64,000 nt of DNA from Planococcus rifietoensis (GCF_001465795.2 NZ_CP013659.2:1816501-1880500); one strand, 5' to 3'; positions 46,201-54,324 are shown, counted from the first letter of the stretch. A program made the numbers and translations. The notes: generated by a model not told the origin, from the letters alone.

Positions 46201-46717
46201 TGCGCATACCGCGTCCACCGCCGCCCAGTGATGCTTTGATCATCAACGGGAATCCGGCTTGTTCGGCAAACGCCTCTACTTCCTCTAATGATTCGACAGG
46301 GCCGTCCGTTCCCGGAATGACTGGGATGCCTGCAGCGATCGCTTGGTCACGGGCTTTGACTTTATCGCCGAACATATCGAGATGGCGGGATGTCGGCCCG
46401 ATGAATACGATGCCTTCTTCTTCACAGCGCCGCGCAAAATGCACGTTTTCGGATAAGAATCCGTACCCTGGGTGAATGGCATCCACTCCTGAGTCTTTGG
46501 CGATGCGAATGATGTCTTCAATGTCCAAATAAGCATCGATCGGCTTTTTGCCTTTGCCGACTAAATACGATTCGTCAGCTTTGTAACGATGAAACGAACC
46601 GCTGTCTTCCTGCGAATAAATCGCAACTGTCCGAAGATTCAGTTCTGTACAGGCGCGGAAGATCCGAATTGCAATTTCTCCGCGGTTGGCTACTAAGATC
46701 TTGTTAATCTCTTTCAC
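43277..46717 (-). CDS. pyc: Pyruvate carboxylase
   Basis: Anaplerotic biotin enzyme, pyruvate plus bicarbonate to oxaloacetate. 1146 aa in the standard order: biotin carboxylase (1-450; KILVANRGEIAIRIFRAC, KASLGGGGRGMRIV, FIEVNPRIQVEHTITEMVTG), carboxyltransferase (about 530-800; DTTLRDAHQSLLATR and HTHDTSGNGIYLY), PC tetramerisation region, and biotin carrier (about 1075-1146; biotin Lys in VTEAMKMETTV). The start is GTG 46717 with AAAGGGTG at a good distance; the earlier GTG overlaps that site. It follows ftsW by 15 bp, as in B. subtilis. Confidence 0.97.
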   Translation of the reverse strand: MKEINKILVANRGEIAIRIFRACTELNLRTVAIYSQEDSGSFHRYKADESYLVGKGKKPIDAYLDIEDIIRIAKDSGVDAIHPGYGFLSENVHFARRCEEEGIVFIGPTSRHLDMFGDKVKARDQAIAAGIPVIPGTDGPVESLEEVEAFAEQAGFPLMIKASLGGGGRGMRIVKDASELASSYERAKSEAKAAFGSDEMYVEKFVDKPKHIEVQILGDAEGNVVHLYERDCSIQRRHQKVVEIAPSNSISNELRNEICDAAVKLMKNIDYINAGTVEFLVAGDEFYFIEVNPRIQVEHTITEMVTGIDIVHAQIHIARGHMLHSETIAIPKQEDIPLFGFAIQSRVTTEDPLNDFMPDAGKLMVYRSGGGFGVRLDAGNGFQGAVISPYYDSLLVKVSTWATTFKEAAAKMDRNLQEFRIRGIKTNIPFLENVVKHQNFINGDFDTSFIDSTPELFKFPVRQDRGTKLLSYIGNVTVNGFPGIEKKKKPIHAAPRKPEIDIITEVPQGTKQILDERGPEGLTKWILEQEDVLLTDTTLRDAHQSLLATRMRSHDMFAVAKETARLQSDLFSMEMWGGATFDVSYRFLKEDPWQRLIKLREDIPNVLFQMLFRGANAVGYKNYPDNVIREFARTSAEAGIDVFRIFDSLNWIKGMEVAIDEVRNSGKVAEAAICYTGDILDPSRDKYTVQYYKDMAKELEAAGAHILAIKDMAGLLKPEAAYRLVSELKDTVSLPIHLHTHDTSGNGIYLYSKAIEAGVDIVDTALGTMAGLTSQPSANSLYYAMSGGKRKIRADIESLETMSHYWEDVRKYYSDFESGMNSPHSEIYVHEMPGGQYSNLQQQAKAVGLGMRWEEVKEMYSRVNMLFGDVVKVTPSSKVVGDMALFMVQNELDEKTVLTRGENIDFPESVIEFFEGYIGQPHGGFPKELQKVILKEREPITVRPGELLEPADFDAIRETLFKRLERPVTSHEVLAYALYPKVFEEYSLTNQTFGDVSVLDTLTFLYGMRLSEEIEVEIEKGKTLMIKLVSIGEPQKDGTRIIYFELNGQPREISIQDMTVETDSAAKPKADPTKENHIAATMPGTVLKVVGEKGLKVKRGDHLLVTEAMKMETTVQAPFDGTIQEIYVTAGDGISTGDLLIEMESK

Positions 46718-46732
46718 TCCGACGCACACCCT

Positions 46733-47899
46733 TTACTTTTTCGTTTTTTCGTATTTATTGAACATGGAAACATTCATTAATACTCCCATAGCTAACGATA
46801 ACAAAATTACCGAAGTTCCGCCATAGCTTATAAATGGAAGTGTAACGCCAGTCAGCGGTATGATGCCCGACAGGCCGCCCAGGTTGACGAACGATTGGAT
46901 GCCGATCATGCTTGCGACGCCCGCTGCAAGCATGCGCGCAAGCGGGTCGCTGGTGGTCATGGCAATCCACAATCCCCGAAGGACAACGAAGCCCAATCCG
47001 CCGATGACGACAAAGACGCCGAGAACGCCGAGTTCTTCCGCAATGACCGACATGATGAAATCGGTATGGGGCTCTGGCAAATAACCGAGCTTTTGGATGG
47101 ACTGGCCAAGGCCAAGGCCGCTAAGCCCGCCTGAGCCGATTGCCAAATAACCGTTGACGATTTGAAAGCCAAACCCGAGTTCATCGGAAAATGGATTAAA
47201 GAAGGCATCGATACGCCCTACCCGTTTTTCCGTGAAAATCAGGTCTTTGGCAAAAATCATCGCCGGGATAATGAATACCGCGGCAGCTGCAATGACGATG
47301 CCCGCCAATTTGACGAATGGCTTCAGGCGGACACCTGAAGCTGCCATCACTGACAAGCCGACTGCGCCGATGATGACCATCGAGCCCAAATCCGGCTCCA
47401 GGAAAACCAACAGCAACACAGCCGTCAGGATGATGACCGGCGGGATGATCGATTCGTTCAGTTTGTTGATGGAGCCGTTGCGGTATTTATTGGAAAACAC
47501 CCCAGCTAAATAAAAGATCAAGCCGACTTTGGCGACTTCCGACGGTTGGATATTGGCGAATCCGAGGCTGATCCAACTTTTCGCGCCACCTGCCGCAAAT
47601 CCGATAAAGTGAACCAGGATCAACCCGGCAAAGATGACGGCGAGAACAGTCGCCATCATCCATTTTTTCTTGAAATGCTTATAGGGGAAGATGGCGGCAA
47701 GCAGGAATACAGGATAAGCGATCGCCAAGTTGACCAATTGCTGTATGTAGAAGCGGTCCGGGGAATCGTTATAATAGTTCACGGACCAGGCCATGCTGGA
47801 GGAGTAAATCATGATCAGGCCGAAAATGGTTAGTGCCAGGTATGCAAAGAGAAGCGGGTAGTCTATGTACTTGCCGTATTTCTTGATGTAGGATTTCAT
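46733..47899 (-). CDS. ftsW: Septal peptidoglycan glycosyltransferase FtsW
   Basis: SEDS-family membrane polymerase pairing with PBP2b in septal wall synthesis. 388 aa, ten helices. Signatures: GGAKSWISLGFANIQPSEVAK (motif core AKSWISLG...QPSEVAK), FLEPDLGSMVII with the conserved Asp, EPHTDFIMSVIAEELG, and the C-terminal LTGVTLPFISYGGTSVILL. It could be called RodA or SpoVE on sequence alone, but position next to pyc and ylaN matches B. subtilis ftsW. It lies far from the dcw cluster, which here lacks its own SEDS gene. Confidence 0.93.
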   Translation of the reverse strand: MKSYIKKYGKYIDYPLLFAYLALTIFGLIMIYSSSMAWSVNYYNDSPDRFYIQQLVNLAIAYPVFLLAAIFPYKHFKKKWMMATVLAVIFAGLILVHFIGFAAGGAKSWISLGFANIQPSEVAKVGLIFYLAGVFSNKYRNGSINKLNESIIPPVIILTAVLLLVFLEPDLGSMVIIGAVGLSVMAASGVRLKPFVKLAGIVIAAAAVFIIPAMIFAKDLIFTEKRVGRIDAFFNPFSDELGFGFQIVNGYLAIGSGGLSGLGLGQSIQKLGYLPEPHTDFIMSVIAEELGVLGVFVVIGGLGFVVLRGLWIAMTTSDPLARMLAAGVASMIGIQSFVNLGGLSGIIPLTGVTLPFISYGGTSVILLSLAMGVLMNVSMFNKYEKTKK

Positions 47900-47934
47900 T
47901 GTTTTTTATACCTCATTCAATTGGATTCATTAGT

Positions 47935-47966
47935 AAAAAAACTCAAACTGGAATCGTTTGAGTTTT
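47935..47966 (-). terminator. Terminator after ylaN
   Basis: An 11-bp stem AAAACTCAAAC/GTTTGAGTTTT (47938-47948 with 47956-47966), directly after the ylaN stop and before ftsW. Confidence 0.85.
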
Positions 47967-47969
47967 GGG

Positions 47970-48251
47970 TCATTTATTTGTATACGCGTCATGGAGGATG
48001 GACAGTTTCTTCTCCAGCGTATCCATTAAATTTTTACCGGTCTCACGTTCGATCAAGCCGAGTTTGACGGCGAAATCGATTTCCCGTGATAAGCCAAACA
48101 TCTGCGTATCAAGAACTTCTTCATATAAAGGGCAGGAAGGCAATGTAAGATGATCCATCTGCACCTTGATCAATTGCTCAATTTTCTCTGCATCAGCTTT
48201 AAGGAGTTCCAGCGCTTTTTCCTGATAAGTCTGTTCTTCTGTATGTTCCAT
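47970..48251 (-). CDS. ylaN: YlaN (UPF0358) iron-homeostasis protein
   Basis: 93-aa helical protein of the UPF0358 family. Typical features: [22 protein letters not shown] at the start, [28 protein letters not shown] in the middle (core [18 protein letters not shown]). B. subtilis YlaN is needed for normal growth under low iron, and recent work ties it to Fur. ATG 48251 has a GGGGGAGT-type Shine-Dalgarno. Single-gene unit with its own promoter and terminator. Confidence 0.94.
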   Translation of the reverse strand: MEHTEEQTYQEKALELLKADAEKIEQLIKVQMDHLTLPSCPLYEEVLDTQMFGLSREIDFAVKLGLIERETGKNLMDTLEKKLSILHDAYTNK

Positions 48252-48297
48252 GAGGACTCCCCCATCACTTGTATTTCTGCTCCATTAGCCTGTTTAA

Positions 48298-48326
48298 AGT
48301 GTATCTTTTACAGTGCCAAATTGCAA
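48298..48326 (-). promoter_or_regulatory. Promoter of ylaN
   Basis: TTGCAA (48326-48321), 17-bp spacer, TACACT (48303-48298) on the minus strand. Confidence 0.65.
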
Positions 48327-48352
48327 GTCTCTCATGAAAGGGATTAAACCCT

Positions 48353-48380
48353 TTGGGAATTGTAGGCGAACAGTTATACT
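48353..48380 (+). promoter_or_regulatory. Promoter of the YlaL-like gene
   Basis: TTGGGA (48353-48358), 16-bp spacer, TATACT (48375-48380). A second TATAAT lies at about 48394. An inverted repeat AAAGGG/CCCTTT (48337-48354) touches the -35. Confidence 0.5.
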
Positions 48381-48415
48381 GAAGAAGAGAGATACTATAA
48401 TGGAGGGTTTTATTT

Positions 48416-48922
48416 ATGGAATTCATCATACCGTTTAAAGGGCAAGTCACATACAAACTGACCTTGGATCCGACCGTGTGGATTTTTGATGACCGCAAAC
48501 TGGATCTTAAGACGTTTTTCACTGAAGAACATGTCGATAAGGATGATCTGGAAGAATACAAACGCGGCATGGGCGAACATTGGTCGCGTGAAATCATGGA
48601 AGGCGCCACCGTTCCGCCAACCTTGAACTCTGAAAAGAAATACAAGCGCCAGGAAAAGCAAGACATGCTCACAGGCACATTCGGCATGCGCTTCCAGCCA
48701 TTCCTCGACAATGCGGAACCGGCTGATGGTGCATCGAAAGTGGTGTTCGAAACTGCATCAGGTGATCATGATTTCACAATTGAAGATGCCAAGCAATTGA
48801 TCTTTAAATTCAGCCAGGATGGAAAGCCCCTTCGTGAAGACGGGCCGGTCCACATCCTGTTGGCGGACGGCTCGAATGCCGACCAGCCGATTACTCATGT
48901 CTCTGCCATCCGGGTCGAATAG
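48416..48922 (+). CDS. Conserved hypothetical protein, YlaL-like
   Basis: 168-aa soluble acidic protein starting MEFIIPFKGQVTYKLTLDPT then VWIFDDRKLDL; no signal peptide or membrane segment. The end LLADGSNADQPITHVSAIRV suggests a beta-rich domain. By position (between ylaN and ylaI) and general form it corresponds to B. subtilis YlaL, a protein of unknown role sometimes labelled peptidyl-prolyl isomerase. I see no motif that proves that activity. Likely co-transcribed with ylaI, which begins 11 bp later. Confidence 0.8.
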   Translation: MEFIIPFKGQVTYKLTLDPTVWIFDDRKLDLKTFFTEEHVDKDDLEEYKRGMGEHWSREIMEGATVPPTLNSEKKYKRQEKQDMLTGTFGMRFQPFLDNAEPADGASKVVFETASGDHDFTIEDAKQLIFKFSQDGKPLREDGPVHILLADGSNADQPITHVSAIRVE

Positions 48923-48933
48923 GAGGAATGAAT

Positions 48934-49137
48934 ATGCGCGTCCAATGCGTCATCTGCGATAAGATCGAAGAATTGGAAGACGATACGCTGCAAGCCAAGC
49001 GCTTGCGCAACCGGCCAATCCACACACATATGTGCGAGGAATGCCACGACCGGATCACTAAACGGACCGAAGAACGCCTAGCGACAGGCCATTTCCATTT
49101 CTTCCGAAGCTCCCGCAGCATCGAGGATGATTTCTGA
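48934..49137 (+). CDS. ylaI: Small zinc-ribbon protein YlaI (DUF2197)
   Basis: 67-aa protein with two CxxC knuckles (CVICD and MCEECHDRI) forming a probable zinc ribbon; DUF2197 family, function unknown. The start is set by the Shine-Dalgarno: AGGAGG at 48921-48926 is 7 nt from ATG 48934 but only 1 nt from the first in-frame ATG 48928. The stop overlaps the next gene's start region by one base, so it is probably translationally coupled. Confidence 0.88.
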   Translation: MRVQCVICDKIEELEDDTLQAKRLRNRPIHTHMCEECHDRITKRTEERLATGHFHFFRSSRSIEDDF

Positions 49138-49586
49138 TGAAAATATTAAAAGGATTATGGATCGGCTTCTGGAGCGGCCTCATTCTCGGATTGTTGCTGA
49201 AGTGGATGCAGGCAGTGACCGGCGTCCGGAATTACGAATTGCTATTGAATGTCGATTTTATCCCGCTGGTCAATCAAGTGAACTGGTCGGAGCTGACCGA
49301 GTTCGTTTTCCATCTGATCATCTCTCTGGTGATCGGCATCGTCTATGTGTATATCGCCAAACGCCGCAACTATACTTTCGGCCAGTTGACGATTATCAGC
49401 TTGGTGCTGACCTTGCCAACTTACATCCTGTTTTTCCCGCTTGCCATCTTGGCGGTGGAAGCAGATGTTCCGGAACCGACCGATATGGGAGCGTTCCTGT
49501 ATTGGATTTTGGCACATCTGACATATGCGCTGCTGTTGCCGATCCTTTGTAAAACATTTGAACGCAAAAACGCTGCCTCTCATTGA
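49137..49586 (+). CDS. Four-helix membrane protein of unknown function
   Basis: 149 aa with four hydrophobic segments (about residues 5-25, 57-78, 88-110 and 119-140). The N-terminal GLWIGFWSGLILGLLLKW and the FHLIISLVIGIVYVYIAKRR segment recall the YagU/DUF1440 family, but I would not assign it firmly. It starts on the last base of the ylaI stop (TGATGA). Its stop lies in the loop of a terminator hairpin shared with convergent ylaH, and the two coding ends overlap by 7 bp. Confidence 0.78.
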   Translation: MKILKGLWIGFWSGLILGLLLKWMQAVTGVRNYELLLNVDFIPLVNQVNWSELTEFVFHLIISLVIGIVYVYIAKRRNYTFGQLTIISLVLTLPTYILFFPLAILAVEADVPEPTDMGAFLYWILAHLTYALLLPILCKTFERKNAASH

Positions 49587-49599
49587 GAAGCAGCGTTTT
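49567..49599. terminator. Shared terminator hairpin containing both convergent stop codons
   Basis: 10-bp arms AAAACGCTGC/GCAGCGTTTT (49567-49576 with 49590-49599), an inner TCTC/GAGA stem, and T-runs on both strands. The stop codons of the 149-aa gene (49584-49586) and ylaH (49582-49580) lie within the apical part. Confidence 0.85.
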
Positions 49600-49909
49600 C
49601 GCGTTTTTCGCGCCATAGGCGGATTTTATAAAGGATGAGAATCAATGCGGCAATGACCAAGCCCTCAACGACGGGCAGGAAAAAGGCCAAGAATGTCAGG
49701 CCTAACCCTCCCGCAGCCAAGAACAAGATGATGACTGCATTTTTTCCGATCGATAATTTTTTGGCAAAGCCCAGTTTGTACACAAGTGCCGATAACAGGA
49801 AAATGACAGCAAACAGCGCATATCCTGCCATCTCATAACTCGGCAAGTTTTGATAAAGCACACGGGCTACCGGATACATATTTTCATAGACAAAAGCCTG
49901 CTCGTCCAC
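49580..49909 (-). CDS. ylaH: YlaH-family membrane protein
   Basis: 109-aa membrane protein with three helices and the YlaH-like signature FLLSALVYKLGFAKKLSIGKNAV, followed by hydrophobic FLAAGGLGLTFLAFFLP and a basic tail. Function unknown. It lies 23 bp after typA on the same strand, as in B. subtilis (typA/ylaG-ylaH), so it is probably co-transcribed with it and ends in the hairpin shared with the convergent gene. Confidence 0.9.
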   Translation of the reverse strand: MDEQAFVYENMYPVARVLYQNLPSYEMAGYALFAVIFLLSALVYKLGFAKKLSIGKNAVIILFLAAGGLGLTFLAFFLPVVEGLVIAALILILYKIRLWREKRENAASQ

Positions 49910-49932
49910 GGATTATACATCCTTCCAGTTGT

Positions 49933-51780
49933 TTATTCTTCGATGGCTACTTTCTTTTTCTTCGCCATGCGTTCGCGCTCATTCTTATCAAGAATTTTCT
50001 TGCGCAAGCGGATCGACTGAGGAGTGATTTCGCAGTACTCGTCATCGTTCAAGTATTCCAAAGCTTCTTCAAGGCTCATAAGACGCGCTTTTTTCATCGT
50101 TGTCGTCTGGTCTTTGTTGGCAGAACGGATGTTCGTCGCAGCTTTGATCTTAACGATATTAACCGTCAAATCGTTGTCACGGTTATGTTCACCGACGATC
50201 ATGCCTTCGTAAATTTCAGTACCGACTTCAACGAATGAAGTTCCACGGTCTTCGATGCCCATCAAGCCGTAAGTTGAAGATTTGCCGCGTTCCATAGAAA
50301 CGAGCACACCTTGGCGACGGCCGCCTACGCGTCCTGATGCAACTGGCTGATAGCTGTCGAATGTGTGGTTAATGATTCCGTATCCGCGTGTTTGCGTCAG
50401 GAATTCAGTTGTGTAGCCGATCAATCCACGTGCAGGGACATTAAATACTAGGCGTACTTGTCCGCTTCCGTTATTGACCATATCTAGCATTTCACCTTTG
50501 CGCTCACCAAGTGATTCGATGATTGCGCCAGTGTATTCTTCAGGAACATCCACTTGAACGCGTTCAACCGGTTCGCAGCGGACTCCATCAACCATGCGGA
50601 CGATAACTTCAGGTTTTGAAACCTGAATCTCGAATCCTTCGCGGCGCATGTTTTCAATCAGGATCGACAAGTGCAACTCGCCGCGGCCTGAAACGACCCA
50701 AGCATCCGGAGAATCAGTAGGGTCTACACGTAAAGAGACATCAGTTTGCAACTGTGCATCCAAACGTTCTTGGATTTTACGCGATGTAATCCATTTTCCT
50801 TCTTTACCAGCGAACGGGCTGTTGTTGACAAGGAATGTCATTTGCAGCGTCGGTTCGTCGATGCGAAGAATAGGCAGTGCTTCCTGGTGATCCTGTGGTG
50901 TCACAGTTTCCCCAACGTTGATATCTTCCATGCCGGAGATGGCAATCAGATCGCCAGCTTCGGCTTTTTGGATCTCAACGCGTTTTAGCCCCATAAATCC
51001 GTGAATTTTAGTGACACGGAAGTTTTTGACTGAGCCGTCCAATTTCATTAATGAAACGGATTGCCCGACTTCAATCGTCCCGCGGAAAACGCGGCCGATA
51101 CCGATACGTCCAACGTAATCGCTGTAGTCAAGAAGCGCTACTTGGAATTGCAGCGGCTCTTCACGGTTGTCGATTGGTGCTGGAACGTGGTCCATGATTG
51201 CGTCGTAAATGACCTGCATTGTTTCTTCCTGATCAGCTGGATCAGATGAAAGACTTGCAGTCCCGTTCATGCCTGATGCGAAAATGACCGGGAATTCCAA
51301 TTGGTCGTCGTTTGCTTCAAGTTCGATGAACAATTCGATGACTTCGTCGACAACTTCATCTGGACGCGCGAAATCGCGGTCGATTTTGTTAACGACTACA
51401 ATCGGTTTGAGGTTTTGCTCAAGCGCTTTTTTCAAGACAAAGCGTGTCTGTGGCATACAGCCTTCGTAAGCATCGACAACGAGCAAGACACCATCAACCA
51501 TTTTCATGATACGCTCAACTTCGCCACCGAAATCGGCGTGTCCAGGAGTATCCAAAATGTTGATTTTAGCGTCTTTATATTGAATCGCGGTATTTTTCGC
51601 TAGGATTGTGATTCCGCGTTCTCTTTCAATGTCGTTTGAGTCCATCGCCCGCTCATCAACATGTTCGTTTGATCGGAAGATTCCTGATTGCTGAAGCAAC
51701 TGATCCACCAATGTCGTTTTGCCGTGGTCAACGTGTGCGATAATTGCAATGTTTCGTAAATCGTTTCTAAGGTTAGTCAT
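49933..51780 (-). CDS. typA: Ribosome-associated GTPase TypA/BipA
   Basis: Translational GTPase of the EF-G/LepA class that assists 50S assembly, especially in the cold. 615 aa. G1 [15 protein letters not shown], switch [14 protein letters not shown]3 [15 protein letters not shown]4 NKIDR; then domains II, III and V and the BipA C-terminal domain (about 480-600, with [14 protein letters not shown]). The start is ATG 51780 after GGAGTG; eighteen further in-frame codons upstream run through the promoter. Confidence 0.97.
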   Translation of the reverse strand: MTNLRNDLRNIAIIAHVDHGKTTLVDQLLQQSGIFRSNEHVDERAMDSNDIERERGITILAKNTAIQYKDAKINILDTPGHADFGGEVERIMKMVDGVLLVVDAYEGCMPQTRFVLKKALEQNLKPIVVVNKIDRDFARPDEVVDEVIELFIELEANDDQLEFPVIFASGMNGTASLSSDPADQEETMQVIYDAIMDHVPAPIDNREEPLQFQVALLDYSDYVGRIGIGRVFRGTIEVGQSVSLMKLDGSVKNFRVTKIHGFMGLKRVEIQKAEAGDLIAISGMEDINVGETVTPQDHQEALPILRIDEPTLQMTFLVNNSPFAGKEGKWITSRKIQERLDAQLQTDVSLRVDPTDSPDAWVVSGRGELHLSILIENMRREGFEIQVSKPEVIVRMVDGVRCEPVERVQVDVPEEYTGAIIESLGERKGEMLDMVNNGSGQVRLVFNVPARGLIGYTTEFLTQTRGYGIINHTFDSYQPVASGRVGGRRQGVLVSMERGKSSTYGLMGIEDRGTSFVEVGTEIYEGMIVGEHNRDNDLTVNIVKIKAATNIRSANKDQTTTMKKARLMSLEEALEYLNDDEYCEITPQSIRLRKKILDKNERERMAKKKKVAIEE

Positions 51781-51816
51781 ACTTTCACTCCAATATTCTT
51801 TTTTCGAGCCTATAAC

Positions 51817-51833
51817 TGTGCTAGTATAGCACA
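51817..51833 (-). promoter_or_regulatory. typA promoter -10 embedded in a 7-bp-arm inverted repeat
   Basis: TGTGCTA-TAC-TAGCACA (minus strand, 51833-51817) is a perfect inverted repeat containing TATACT (51828-51823) preceded by TG, an extended -10. The -35 is weak. It could be an operator or a 5' hairpin. Confidence 0.5.
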
Positions 51834-51887
51834 TATAGGGGAAAAACCCTACGATTTTATTTTCTTGTACGCAGGAGGTTAGATGGT

Positions 51888-52097
51888 ATGAAAGAAGCGA
51901 TCATAGAATCATGGCATAATATAAAATGGATTTTTGTACTATTTTCATTGGCGGCAATTGGGGCAATGGTGCTGATTGGCGTCGCAGTGGCACTTCGCAG
52001 CGTAACCGGTATTTTTCTCTCCATCCTATTATTATTGGTCATCATGGGCTTTGGATTCAAACGAAAAAAAGAAATGCGCGATGCAGGCGTATTATAA
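51888..52097 (+). CDS. ylaF: YlaF-family small membrane protein (DUF5325)
   Basis: 69-aa protein with two hydrophobic helices (about 13-34 and 39-56) and a short charged C-terminus (KRKKEMRDAGVL). Position divergent from typA and form match B. subtilis YlaF; function unknown. ATG 51888 has AGGAGG upstream. It shares a bidirectional terminator with suhB. Confidence 0.85.
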   Translation: MKEAIIESWHNIKWIFVLFSLAAIGAMVLIGVAVALRSVTGIFLSILLLLVIMGFGFKRKKEMRDAGVL

Positions 52098-52099
52098 AC

Positions 52100-52136
52100 A
52101 AAAAAAGTGGCCGGGATATCCCGGCCACTTTTTTTA
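52100..52136. terminator. Bidirectional terminator between ylaF and suhB
   Basis: Perfect stem AAAAGTGGCCGGGA/TCCCGGCCACTTTT with A- and T-runs (52100-52136). Confidence 0.92.
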
Positions 52137-52140
52137 TGGT

Positions 52141-52938
52141 TTATATGTGTTTCGGTTTGATGTAATCCTCAAGCAATTTGCCGTGAATGGATGGATTGGC
52201 AGCTACGAATGTATCTGACTTCAGCAGGTTTGCTGGCTGCCCTGAAAAATTACTTGCGACAGCGCCCACTTCGTTTGCCATGACCAAGCCGCCGGCAATA
52301 TCCCATGGCGATAGCCGCATGGAGATATAGGCATCGATGCGCCCGCTCGCAAGATACGCCAGTTCAAGCGCCGCCGAGCCGTATGAACGCATGCCGCGCG
52401 CTTCATGGACGAGGCGGATCGTCGCTTCATGCTCCACGTGCCGGTTCGGTGTCGCCCACATGGCATTCATGCCGATGATCGATTCGCTGATGTCGGTCTC
52501 GATGAGCGGCTGCAGCCGTTCGTCGTTATAATACGCACCGCCGCCTGCTACTGCATAATACAGATCATCATTGACGACATCATAAATGTACCCCATCTTG
52601 CCGACGCCATCTTCGTATATGCCGAGCGAAATGGCAAAATTGCGTCGTTGATGCACAAAATTCATCGTGCCATCGATCGGGTCAAGCATCCAAACGATGC
52701 CGCTTAATTCTTCGATTGTATCCCCGTAACCTTCTTCGCCAAAAACGCGGTGTCCCGGAAAATCTTCCCGGATATGGCGGATGAAGAACTTTTCCACTTC
52801 CTTGTCCACGTTTGTGACCAAGTCATTGGCATGGGCTTTCGTATCCACCGAGATGTCGCTAAGAAATGAATTGCGGATTCGGTGCCCTGCTTCTTTGATC
52901 ATCGATTTTATGTAACGGTCCATTGCATGCTGGTCCAT
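52141..52938 (-). CDS. suhB: Inositol monophosphatase family protein (SuhB/YktC)
   Basis: Mg2+-dependent sugar phosphatase fold, 265 aa. Metal-site motifs in order: VTNVDKEVEKFF, FGEEGYG (E ligand), VWMLDPIDGTMNFVHQ (DPxDGT) and LSPWDIAGGLVMANEVG (WDxAAG-like). Substrates for the family include inositol-1-phosphate, NADP and fructose-1,6-bisphosphate; B. subtilis YktC was reported as an IMPase. A TATAAT (about 52969-52974) with a poor AAGACA -35 may be its promoter and overlaps the upstream gene's terminator. Confidence 0.93.
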   Translation of the reverse strand: MDQHAMDRYIKSMIKEAGHRIRNSFLSDISVDTKAHANDLVTNVDKEVEKFFIRHIREDFPGHRVFGEEGYGDTIEELSGIVWMLDPIDGTMNFVHQRRNFAISLGIYEDGVGKMGYIYDVVNDDLYYAVAGGGAYYNDERLQPLIETDISESIIGMNAMWATPNRHVEHEATIRLVHEARGMRSYGSAALELAYLASGRIDAYISMRLSPWDIAGGLVMANEVGAVASNFSGQPANLLKSDTFVAANPSIHGKLLEDYIKPKHI

Positions 52939-52973
52939 GTATGAGCTCCCCCTTATTTCTTTCTATTATAACG

Positions 52974-53008
52974 AAAAAAGCATCCACTGTCTTTAGCCAG
53001 CAGATGCT
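52974..53008 (-). terminator. Terminator after the 64-aa protein gene
   Basis: Stem AGCATC plus a wobble-paired extension (52979-52989 with 52998-53008) then TTTTTT on the minus strand. It overlaps the presumed suhB promoter. Confidence 0.7.
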
Positions 53009-53028
53009 TCTACGGTATGGTCGTCTGT

Positions 53029-53223
53029 TTACAATGCATGAAGAGCCTCCAGTTCTACTTGTATTTCTGCCAGCCGTTTCTTGCTCTTATCCTTTTGGCT
53101 GCTGTCATTTTGCTGCATTGCATCATACAAGGTGGCCAATTCGTAATCAAGTTCCAGCTTCAAGGTATTGATATACTCTTTTTCTACATCCGCTTTCCGG
53201 ATAATCTGTATCATCTGCTTCAT
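53029..53223 (-). CDS. Small helical protein of unknown function (64 aa)
   Basis: 64-aa charged, probably all-helical protein (MKQMIQIIRKADVEKEYINT start, then KKRLAEIQVELEALHAL coiled-coil-like end). No motif identified and no family assigned. The start used is ATG 53223, which follows an AAGGGGGG Shine-Dalgarno; the longer frame upstream has no support. It is a monocistronic unit between suhB and the divergent yktB-like gene. Confidence 0.75.
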   Translation of the reverse strand: MKQMIQIIRKADVEKEYINTLKLELDYELATLYDAMQQNDSSQKDKSKKRLAEIQVELEALHAL

Positions 53224-53380
53224 AAGTGAGCGCCCCCCTTCCCTCATAATCGGAATATTCCGATTGCGATGTTTGTTACACATCTTTACCCCGTTTATTC
53301 CTCCTGGAAACTTATTTATATTCATTCTTCACAAACTTCGTTAAAATAAAACCTGATGATTATTTAAGGAGGGGATGTCC

Positions 53381-54025
53381 GTGAATCCATACTGGACTGA
53401 ACAGGATTTTGAAGTATTTGAAACTCCAGGACTCGAGGCGCGCATGGAAGCATTATCGACCCATGTACGACCAAAATTCGAAGCATTGGGCCAAGACTTT
53501 TCCGCTTATTTCTCCGGGGAAACCGGGGATGAATTTTTCCCGCATGTCGCGAAGCACATGCGCCGGACTGTCAATCCGCCGAATGACAGCTGGGTGGCAT
53601 TTGCGCCTTATAAACGCGGCTATAAAGCTGTCCCGCATTTCCAAATTGGGCTTTGGGAAAGCCATGTATTTGTTATTCTTGCTGTCATTTATGAAGCGCC
53701 CGGCAAACCGCAAATGGCGAACCAACTGATTTCTACTGGGGCTTTAGCTGACTTGCCGGAAGAATTTGTCGTTTCAGGCGATCATATGAAGCCTGAAGCC
53801 GATGCCATTGCATCGCTTGGCGAAGAGGGCATCGAAAAGCTGCTCACGCGGCTGCGCGATGTCAAAAAAGGGGAGCTCGTCATCGGCAGGCAGTTGGCAC
53901 GCGCTGATGCTGCTGCGCTCGATAAAGATGGATTTTATGCTTTTGCAGAAGAAACATTCCGCGAGCTGCTTCCGATTTACCGGAAGTTGCTTCAAGCAAA
54001 CGAAAAAACCGCCGTTCATCGCTGA
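53381..54025 (+). CDS. yktB: DUF1054/UPF0637 family protein (YktB)
   Basis: 214-aa soluble protein of the UPF0637 (DUF1054) family. Typical segments: YWTEQDFEVFETPGLEARM at the start, FFPHVAKHMRRTVNPPNDSW, the GYKAVPHFQIGLWESHVF core, and the C-terminal ELLPIYRKL. Function unknown. The start is GTG 53381, 8 nt from AAGGAGG; the in-frame ATG at 53375 overlaps that site. Convergent with yktA via a palindromic terminator that includes the yktB stop codon. Confidence 0.9.
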   Translation: MNPYWTEQDFEVFETPGLEARMEALSTHVRPKFEALGQDFSAYFSGETGDEFFPHVAKHMRRTVNPPNDSWVAFAPYKRGYKAVPHFQIGLWESHVFVILAVIYEAPGKPQMANQLISTGALADLPEEFVVSGDHMKPEADAIASLGEEGIEKLLTRLRDVKKGELVIGRQLARADAAALDKDGFYAFAEETFRELLPIYRKLLQANEKTAVHR

Positions 54026-54038
54026 ACGGCGGTTTTTT
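54003..54038. terminator. Bidirectional terminator overlapping the yktB stop
   Basis: A 16-bp perfect inverted repeat (54003-54018 with 54023-54038) with A/T-run feet. The right arm starts with the TGA stop of yktB. Confidence 0.9.
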
Positions 54039-54039
54039 C

Positions 54040-54315
54040 CTATCTTTTGATGCGGATCAATTCATCGCCTGAAGCTTCTTTCATCTTCTTGACGACCGTA
54101 AAACTGACATAGCCGCTTTCTTCTTCAAACTCACGGAAGTATGTCTTTTCTTCTGCCATCGATGGCACCACTTTTTTAAACTTGCGGTATTTGTCCATCA
54201 ATTCCTGCCGTTCGACCCCTTTTTCATAAGCTTTTTCTATCGCTTCGAAAAATTCCACGACGTCGACGATCTCGTCTGTCGTCCAATCGATGGAAAATGG
54301 ATATGAATATTCCAT
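54040..54315 (-). CDS. yktA: UPF0223 family protein (YktA)
   Basis: 91-aa protein of the UPF0223 family (EYSYPFSIDWTTDEIVDVVEF, core PFSIDWTTDEI, then AIEKAYEKGVERQELMDKYR). Function unknown. ATG 54315 has AGGTG 6 nt upstream; the in-frame GTG at 54324 sits inside that site and is less likely. It lies 9 bp after the flavin oxidoreductase gene, so probably forms a two-gene operon with it. Neighbours yktB and suhB (yktC) match the B. subtilis ykt order. Confidence 0.9.
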   Translation of the reverse strand: MEYSYPFSIDWTTDEIVDVVEFFEAIEKAYEKGVERQELMDKYRKFKKVVPSMAEEKTYFREFEEESGYVSFTVVKKMKEASGDELIRIKR

Positions 54316-54324
54316 GGCCTTCAC

